Below, piece by piece: positions 60,057 through 64,000 of a stretch of DNA of 64,000 nt (positions are counted from its first letter, which is position 1; each line of letters starts with the position of its first letter). Source of the DNA: Phycisphaerae bacterium (lineage in GTDB: Bacteria; Planctomycetota; Phycisphaerae; UBA1845; UTPLA1); NCBI GenBank assembly GCA_023150615.1, contig JAKLKO010000007.1, positions 107,016-171,015 on the forward strand. The letters run 5' to 3'. Under the pieces are notes generated by a model that was given only the letters and a program-made list of their open reading frames with translations, ran no database searches and was not told the DNA's origin. A program made the position numbers and the translations under genes.

Positions 60057-60120
60057 CCCTTGACGGCGGTCGTCCGAAGCGGACGGCGCGGTTTGGTGAG
60101 ACCGATTCGGGCATCGCCGT

Positions 60121-60126
60121 TACAAA
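60121..60126 (+). promoter_or_regulatory. possible -10 element TACAAA of accA
   Basis: TACAAA in CGTTACAAAGAC lies 23 bases before the accA start. Confidence 0.35.
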
Positions 60127-60149
60127 GACTGTGGCTCATTGAGGAGTCT

Positions 60150-61274
60150 ATGGCCGAAACGCCAGTCCCTAGAAACGGCGGGCCGTCGCCCGCCGGCCAG
60201 TACCTCGAATTCGAAAAACCCCTCGCCCGGATCGAGCAGCAGATCGCCGAGATGGAGGCGATCCAGGCGTCGTCCGGCCGGGATCATTCGGAGTTGATCC
60301 GATCGATCCGCGCGCAGCTGATGACGGAGCGGAGGAAGATCTTCGCGAATCTCAGCGCGTGGGAGACCGTTCAGGTCGCCCGACACCCCCGGCGCCCCCT
60401 GCTGCCGCACTATATCGATTTGATTGTCAAGGACTTCTGCGAGCTGAAGGGCGACCGCAACTTCCGCGATGACAAGGCGATCGTCGCCGGGTTCGGCCGG
60501 ATCGGCGGGAACAAGGTGATGCTGATCGGCCACAACAAGGGCCGCGACACGAAGGAACGGATCGACAACTACTTCGGCATGGCGCATCCGGAAGGGTATC
60601 GCAAGGCGCTGCTCAAGATGCGCCTCGCAGAGAAGTTCCGTTTGCCGGTGGTGTGCCTGATCGACACGGCGGGGGCCTATCCGGGCATTGGTGCGGAGGA
60701 GCGGGGGATCGCCCAGGCGATCGCGGTCAATCTGCTCGAGATGTCGCGTCTGCGGACGCCGATCGTGTGCGTGGTGATCGGCGAAGGCGGGTCGGGCGGC
60801 GCGCTGGGGATCGGCGTGGGCGATCGCATCGCGATTCTGGAGCACGCCTATTACTCGGTGATCTCGCCGGAGGGCTGCGCGGCAATCCTCTGGAAGTCGG
60901 CCGAACACGCGGCCAAGGCCGCCGAGGCGTTGCGGTTGACGTCGAAGGAGCTGAAGCGGCTGCGTCTGGTGGACGACGTGCTGCGCGAGCCGCTGGGCGG
61001 CGCGCACCGCGACCCCGCGGGAATGGCCGCGACAGTCGAGAAGTACATCGTCGAGACGCTGCGCGACCTGAAACGCGTGAAGACAGATACGTTGCTCCGT
61101 CGGCGCTACAAGCGCTGGCGCGAGATCGGCTCGTACTTCGAGCATCTGGAATCCGGGGGCGAGGTCCGGCCGCGTGTCCGCGCGGCGGCGCGGGCCGCGC
61201 GACCGGTTCCGGCAGTCGTTCCCGCTGCGGCGGTGGAAGCATCTCGCGTGGTCGAGATGGTCAAGTCGACGTAG
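60150..61274 (+). CDS. accA: acetyl-CoA carboxylase carboxyltransferase subunit alpha
   Basis: Part of the carboxyltransferase that makes malonyl-CoA for fatty-acid synthesis, acting with AccD. The 374-residue protein starts with a helical part (YLEFEKPLARIEQQIAEMEA) and has LKGDRNFRDDKAIVAGFGRI, MAHPEGYRKALLKMRLAEKF, LIDTAGAYPGIGAEERGIAQ, GEGGSGGALGIGVGD and YYSVISPEGCAAILWKS. The last 50 residues are an Arg/Ala-rich extension beyond the usual length. GAGGAG before the ATG at 60150 is a good ribosome binding site. No accD is nearby. It ends 12 bp before the convergent tlyA. Confidence 0.97.
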   Translation: MAETPVPRNGGPSPAGQYLEFEKPLARIEQQIAEMEAIQASSGRDHSELIRSIRAQLMTERRKIFANLSAWETVQVARHPRRPLLPHYIDLIVKDFCELKGDRNFRDDKAIVAGFGRIGGNKVMLIGHNKGRDTKERIDNYFGMAHPEGYRKALLKMRLAEKFRLPVVCLIDTAGAYPGIGAEERGIAQAIAVNLLEMSRLRTPIVCVVIGEGGSGGALGIGVGDRIAILEHAYYSVISPEGCAAILWKSAEHAAKAAEALRLTSKELKRLRLVDDVLREPLGGAHRDPAGMAATVEKYIVETLRDLKRVKTDTLLRRRYKRWREIGSYFEHLESGGEVRPRVRAAARAARPVPAVVPAAAVEASRVVEMVKST

Positions 61275-61286
61275 TCCGGCGGTCGC

Positions 61287-61850
61287 CTACCTGCGCGTGA
61301 GGTGCCAGAAGACCTCGCGGTTTCCGGCGTGACCGGGCAGCGGGCTGTCCGTCTCGCTGCGCCATTGCAACCCGCAATCCCCGAGTTCGCCTCGAACCTG
61401 GTCGAGCACATCGCGCAATCGGTCCGCCGGGAGCACGCCGTTCCGGAGCAGCTTCGAATCCGCCTCGTAATGCGGCTTGACGAGCGAAATGACGTCGCCG
61501 CCAGACTTCACGAGCCGAACCGCAACGGGGAGGATCCGTCGCTGGCGGGTCCAGCCGGCGTCAATGGTGACGAGATCGACGGGTTCCGGCAGGCGGACGG
61601 CGAGCGCGTTCGTTCGCTCCATGACGATGGCGCGCGGGTCGTTCCGCAGCCGCAGATCGATCACGCCGTAGCCGCGCTCGACGGCGTAGACGCGCGATGC
61701 GCCGGCCTGAAGCAGGCAATCGACGAAGCCGCCGGTGCTGCTGCCCAGGTCGGCGCAGCATCGCCCGGTCGGGTCGATTCCGAAGGCCGAAAGGGCCGCG
61801 GCGAGCTTCTCGCCGGCGCGGCCGACGTATCGCGGACCAGACGAACTCAT
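61287..61850 (-). CDS. TlyA-family rRNA methyltransferase lacking the S4 domain
   Basis: A 187-residue SAM-dependent methyltransferase of the TlyA/FtsJ type, whose relatives methylate 16S and 23S rRNA ribose. The core is RYVGRAGEKLAAALSAFGID, ADLGSSTGGFVDCLLQAGAS, VYAVERGYGVIDLRLRNDP, LVTIDAGWTRQRRILPVAVR and VSLVKPHYEA, with the KDKE-type catalytic Lys candidates in GRAGEKL and LVKPHYE. The N-terminal S4 RNA-binding domain of about 60 residues is absent, and in-frame upstream codons encode nothing similar. It may use another RNA-binding aid or be a distinct subfamily. Confidence 0.85.
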   Translation of the reverse strand: MSSSGPRYVGRAGEKLAAALSAFGIDPTGRCCADLGSSTGGFVDCLLQAGASRVYAVERGYGVIDLRLRNDPRAIVMERTNALAVRLPEPVDLVTIDAGWTRQRRILPVAVRLVKSGGDVISLVKPHYEADSKLLRNGVLPADRLRDVLDQVRGELGDCGLQWRSETDSPLPGHAGNREVFWHLTRR

Positions 61851-61886
61851 GGCGCACGGTGGTGCGACCGCCGCCGCGTCGCTTCG

Positions 61887-62165
61887 TTACTTCCTGGCCG
61901 GCTTGAGGGTGTTGACGCGTTTCGCGAGCCGGCTCTTTTTTCGGGAGGCGGCCTTGCGATGAATGACACCGGCGGCGGCGGCCTTGTCGAGCGCCGCGGC
62001 GGTGAGTCGGAAGACCTTCTGGGCGGCGTCGGTGCCGCCCTTGGCGATCGTGTCGCGGGCCTTGCGAATCTGCGACTTCAGGGCCGAGCGACGCTCGAGG
62101 TTTCGGATGCGGCGCCGTTCATTCTGGCGGACGCGCTTGAGCGACGAAAGTGAACGCTTTGCCAC
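61887..62165 (-). CDS. rpsT: small ribosomal subunit protein bS20
   Basis: A 92-residue basic helical ribosomal protein. It has the bS20 pattern MAKRSLSSLKRVRQNERRRI, RRSALKSQIRKARDTIAKG, then AALDKAAAAGVIHRKAASRK and the C-terminal SRLAKRVNTLK. The gene lies between tlyA and a TPR gene on the same strand. GAAGGAGCC before the ATG at 62165 is a good ribosome binding site. Confidence 0.97.
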   Translation of the reverse strand: MAKRSLSSLKRVRQNERRRIRNLERRSALKSQIRKARDTIAKGGTDAAQKVFRLTAAALDKAAAAGVIHRKAASRKKSRLAKRVNTLKPARK

Positions 62166-62201
62166 GAGGGGCTCCTTCTTCGGTTCCGGGCGGCGCGTCG
62201 G

Positions 62202-63665
62202 CTACGGGTTTGAGACGTTGAGCCGTTCCAGGCGCTGCCGCGCATCGCGGTAATTGTAATCGAACTGGATAAGTTGGCCATAGACGCGCACGGCCTCGGC
62301 GGGTTGGCCGGCGGCTTCGTGGGTCCGTCCGAGCCAGTAGAAGAGCTCCTTCCCGACGGCGTCATCGGGGATTTCGTGGTCGCGCTGGGCGGCGGTGAGG
62401 ACGTCGGCGGCCTGGGGGTAGAACTTCTTCTCGAAGAAGCAGCGGCCGACGTAGAGCCGGGCCTCGTCGCGTCGCCGGATGTCGGCCTGGGCCTGCTGGA
62501 AGACGGGGATGGCGTCGTCGAACTTCCCGCACTCGAAGAACCGGCGTGCGAGTTCGAAGCGCCATCGCTGGTCGGTGGGGTACTGTACGCAGCGTTCGCG
62601 GAAGATCGCGGTTTCGATTTCGAGGCGTTGCTGCTGCGCGAGCCGCAGGGTCTCGCGCGCCGCCGCGTCCTGCGGCGCGGCCTCGACGCGGGCGAGGGCG
62701 TCGCGCACGGCGCGGCGCAACTGGCGCATGCGGAGGTCGTCGGACTTCATCTTGAGGGCGTAATTTCCGTTCTTCTCGTAGGCGGCCGTGAGCACGGCAA
62801 TCGCTTCGCGCTCGTCGTCGGAAAGCTCCGTGCGGGCGAGCATGTCGACGAGCGTGGCGAGTCGCGCGGGATCGGCGGGATCGCGCTGGTGTTCATCCCG
62901 GGCCTTCTGGATGAGTTGGCGGGCGCGTTCGTCGTTGGTGACGGCGCGGTCGCGGTCGTGAAGTTCGCGCTGCGCCTCGCCGTTCTTGAGCGAGCCGCGA
63001 AAGTCCTCGGCGTGGCCGAAGCGGCCCTTGACGATCGTGAGCTTGCTGCTGGCGTCGCTGAGGGCCTTTGCGGCGTCGGCGCTGTTCGGGTAGTGGCGTC
63101 GCCACACGTCTCCGACGAGCTGGGCCGATTTGAAGAGATCGCCGGCCGGTACGAACGCCTCGGCGGCGTGAAAGCGTTCGGCGGCCTGATCGAGGGCGGC
63201 GACGATCCCGGTGTAGCGCGACTCGGGCAGTTTCTTTTCGGAGATGAGGGCGTCGGCGAGGATCGGCCCGACCCAATGCGCGACGCGCGGCAGGTCGGAC
63301 TTCACGGCGTTGACCAGGATGGCCTCGAGTGGTCCGATCGACGCCGGGTCGAGCGCGAAGGCGTGCAGGGCGTTGACGAGATTCCGCTTCGGGTCCTTCC
63401 CGCCCGTCGGGTACTTGCGCGCGGCAAGAAAGCCGGGCGGCTTTCCGCCGGCCATACGTCGCGCAGTGGCAGCGACGCGAAGCGGCTTGAGCCCGTCGTC
63501 GACGGCCTCGGGCCAGATGTCCAGTCCGCGGACGTACAGTTCGATGGCGTAGTCGTAGTTGCGCGAATCGGCGGCCTTTCGTGCGTGATCGAACCAGCGA
63601 CGGGCCTGCGCGAGGTCGGCGGCGGCCGGAGGGTCGGGCAGCGGCTTGGCGGCAGGGTTATTCAT
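62202..63665 (-). CDS. TPR-repeat protein
   Basis: A 487-residue cytoplasmic protein without a signal peptide. It contains several TPR-like repeats: ARRWFDHARKAADSRNYDYA, ERFHAAEAFVPAGDLFKSAQ, FDDAIPVFQQAQADIRRRDE and LFYWLGRTHEAAGQPAEAVR. A long charged helical part lies between about 200 and 360 (ERARQLIQKARDEHQRDPAD). Such proteins are common in Phycisphaerae; the function is unknown, probably as a scaffold. A TATGAT -10 box lies at 63746-63741. It is upstream of rpsT on the same strand, 36 bp apart. Confidence 0.85.
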   Translation of the reverse strand: MNNPAAKPLPDPPAAADLAQARRWFDHARKAADSRNYDYAIELYVRGLDIWPEAVDDGLKPLRVAATARRMAGGKPPGFLAARKYPTGGKDPKRNLVNALHAFALDPASIGPLEAILVNAVKSDLPRVAHWVGPILADALISEKKLPESRYTGIVAALDQAAERFHAAEAFVPAGDLFKSAQLVGDVWRRHYPNSADAAKALSDASSKLTIVKGRFGHAEDFRGSLKNGEAQRELHDRDRAVTNDERARQLIQKARDEHQRDPADPARLATLVDMLARTELSDDEREAIAVLTAAYEKNGNYALKMKSDDLRMRQLRRAVRDALARVEAAPQDAAARETLRLAQQQRLEIETAIFRERCVQYPTDQRWRFELARRFFECGKFDDAIPVFQQAQADIRRRDEARLYVGRCFFEKKFYPQAADVLTAAQRDHEIPDDAVGKELFYWLGRTHEAAGQPAEAVRVYGQLIQFDYNYRDARQRLERLNVSNP

Positions 63666-63740
63666 GTCGCGCGCGATCGCCTGTGTCCGCGGGCCCGGCT
63701 GTCAATCCTGGAATCGGGTGCGCCGCGGGGCGCCACGTTA

Positions 63741-63746
63741 ATCATA
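63741..63746 (-). promoter_or_regulatory. -10 element TATGAT of the TPR gene
   Basis: TATGAT on the minus strand lies 75 bases before the start at 63665. Confidence 0.45.
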
Positions 63747-63796
63747 TCCTTCGTCGAGGCAAGCCCGTGCGGATTTCCGCCGCGGCGCGGGTCCGC

Positions 63797-63802
63797 TAGA
63801 AT
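63797..63802 (+). promoter_or_regulatory. -10 element TAGAAT of def, predicts leaderless mRNA
   Basis: TAGAAT in CCGCTAGAATGTC ends 8 bases before the GTG at 63811, leaving room for at most one or two leader bases. Confidence 0.5.
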
Positions 63803-63810
63803 GTCGGTGC

Positions 63811-64000
63811 GTGTCGGAGGCAACCCTGTTGCACCAGTTCGATATCGAGGCGTTGACCATCATCAAGTTTCCGGACCCGCGCCTGCGGAAGCCGACACGG
63901 CCGATCGAGGTGATCGACGAGCGCGTGACGCGGCTGGCGCAGCGGATGCTGGCGCTGATGAAGGAGGCCAACGGGATCGGACTTGCGGCGCCGCAGGTGG
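63811..64000 (+). CDS. def: peptide deformylase (partial, C-terminus off window)
   Basis: Metalloenzyme removing the formyl group from new proteins. Sixty-three codons are visible. The family start is ITIIKFPDPRLRKPTRPIEV-like (LTIIKFPDPRLRKPTRPIEV, about residues 15-34), followed by MLALMKEANGIGLAAPQV at the window edge, the first conserved deformylase motif. The catalytic EGCLS and HExxH lie beyond the window. The GTG at 63811 is chosen because of the close -10 box; the first 14 residues are a mild extension, so a later start is possible. Confidence 0.92.
   Translation, partial: MSEATLLHQFDIEALTIIKFPDPRLRKPTRPIEVIDERVTRLAQRMLALMKEANGIGLAAPQV

Overview
The window is a GC-rich bacterial chromosome segment that most resembles a planctomycete, probably of the Phycisphaerae or a related class. 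The reasons are the dockerin-like GDCNNDGALDELD tail on an exported metalloprotease, the many DUF1570-like, DUF1579, DUF4846 and DUF2203 proteins, a signal peptidase I carrying an inserted Cys4 cluster, an SDR-type threonine dehydrogenase, and the scarcity of strong -35 boxes and Shine-Dalgarno sites. The gene content is mainly chromosomal housekeeping. I see no CRISPR array, prophage, toxin-antitoxin pair or recognisable defence island.

Layout. 1-2.5 kb (minus): lptB (cut by the window edge), a 335-bp non-coding stretch with DnaA-box-like sites, and an enlarged lepB. 2.7-6.2 kb (plus): a lipid kinase, an exported helical protein and an SDR oxidoreductase, then tRNA-Lys(CTT) and a terminator. 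6.4-9 kb: an orphan LuxR-type regulator, three small exported or lipocalin-like proteins, and a 48-residue hydrophobic peptide. 9-11 kb: rho, a candidate small RNA ending in an orphan intrinsic terminator, acylphosphatase, and a 34-residue ribosome-associated protein. 11-15.3 kb (minus): Hsp20, a DUF4846 protein, and a sigma-54 response regulator with its histidine kinase. 15.4-19.6 kb (plus): two large membrane proteins with TPR tails and a His/Asp-rich lipoprotein. 20-22.7 kb (minus): CBS protein, gatA, gatC, rpmB.

22.8-28.1 kb (plus): an ECF sigma factor translationally coupled to a membrane protein and followed by a coiled-coil exported protein, a gluzincin-like exported protein, a CoA-binding protein, a zinc-ribbon membrane protein and a DUF2203 protein. 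28.2-37.6 kb (plus): two glycosyltransferases, a probable 8-oxoguanine deaminase, aconitase, moaC, a 43-residue hydrophobic peptide, a polyprenyl diphosphate synthase and threonine 3-dehydrogenase. 37.6-44.8 kb: a reprolysin-like protease (minus), then an MFS transporter, a PF10023-type aminopeptidase lipoprotein, an amidase lipoprotein, a decayed lipoprotein start, a transposase remnant and a CAP-domain lipoprotein. 45-51.6 kb: SppA, an STN-like exported protein, an MBL hydrolase (minus), a YyaL-type thioredoxin-domain protein and an exported protein of unknown function. 51.7-64 kb: glutamate dehydrogenase (minus), panC, another exported gluzincin-like protein (minus), a YacL-type PIN/TRAM protein, a PurS-PurS-PurL fusion (minus), accA, a short TlyA, rpsT and a TPR protein (minus), and the start of def.

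Regulation visible in the sequence. A TAnAAT/TATACT-type -10 hexamer, usually without a recognisable -35, recurs in front of most transcription units. At four genes (3625, 15448, 30461, 63811) the hexamer lies only 7-10 bases before the start codon, which predicts leaderless or nearly leaderless mRNAs. Strong intrinsic terminators follow tRNA-Lys, rpmB, the coiled-coil protein and sppA. The most rewarding items to follow up are the candidate small RNA at about 10349-10448, the DnaA-box cluster at 532-815, the two tiny hydrophobic peptides, the Cys4 insertion in LepB and the PurS-PurS-PurL fusion. None of these is shown here to be a new system.
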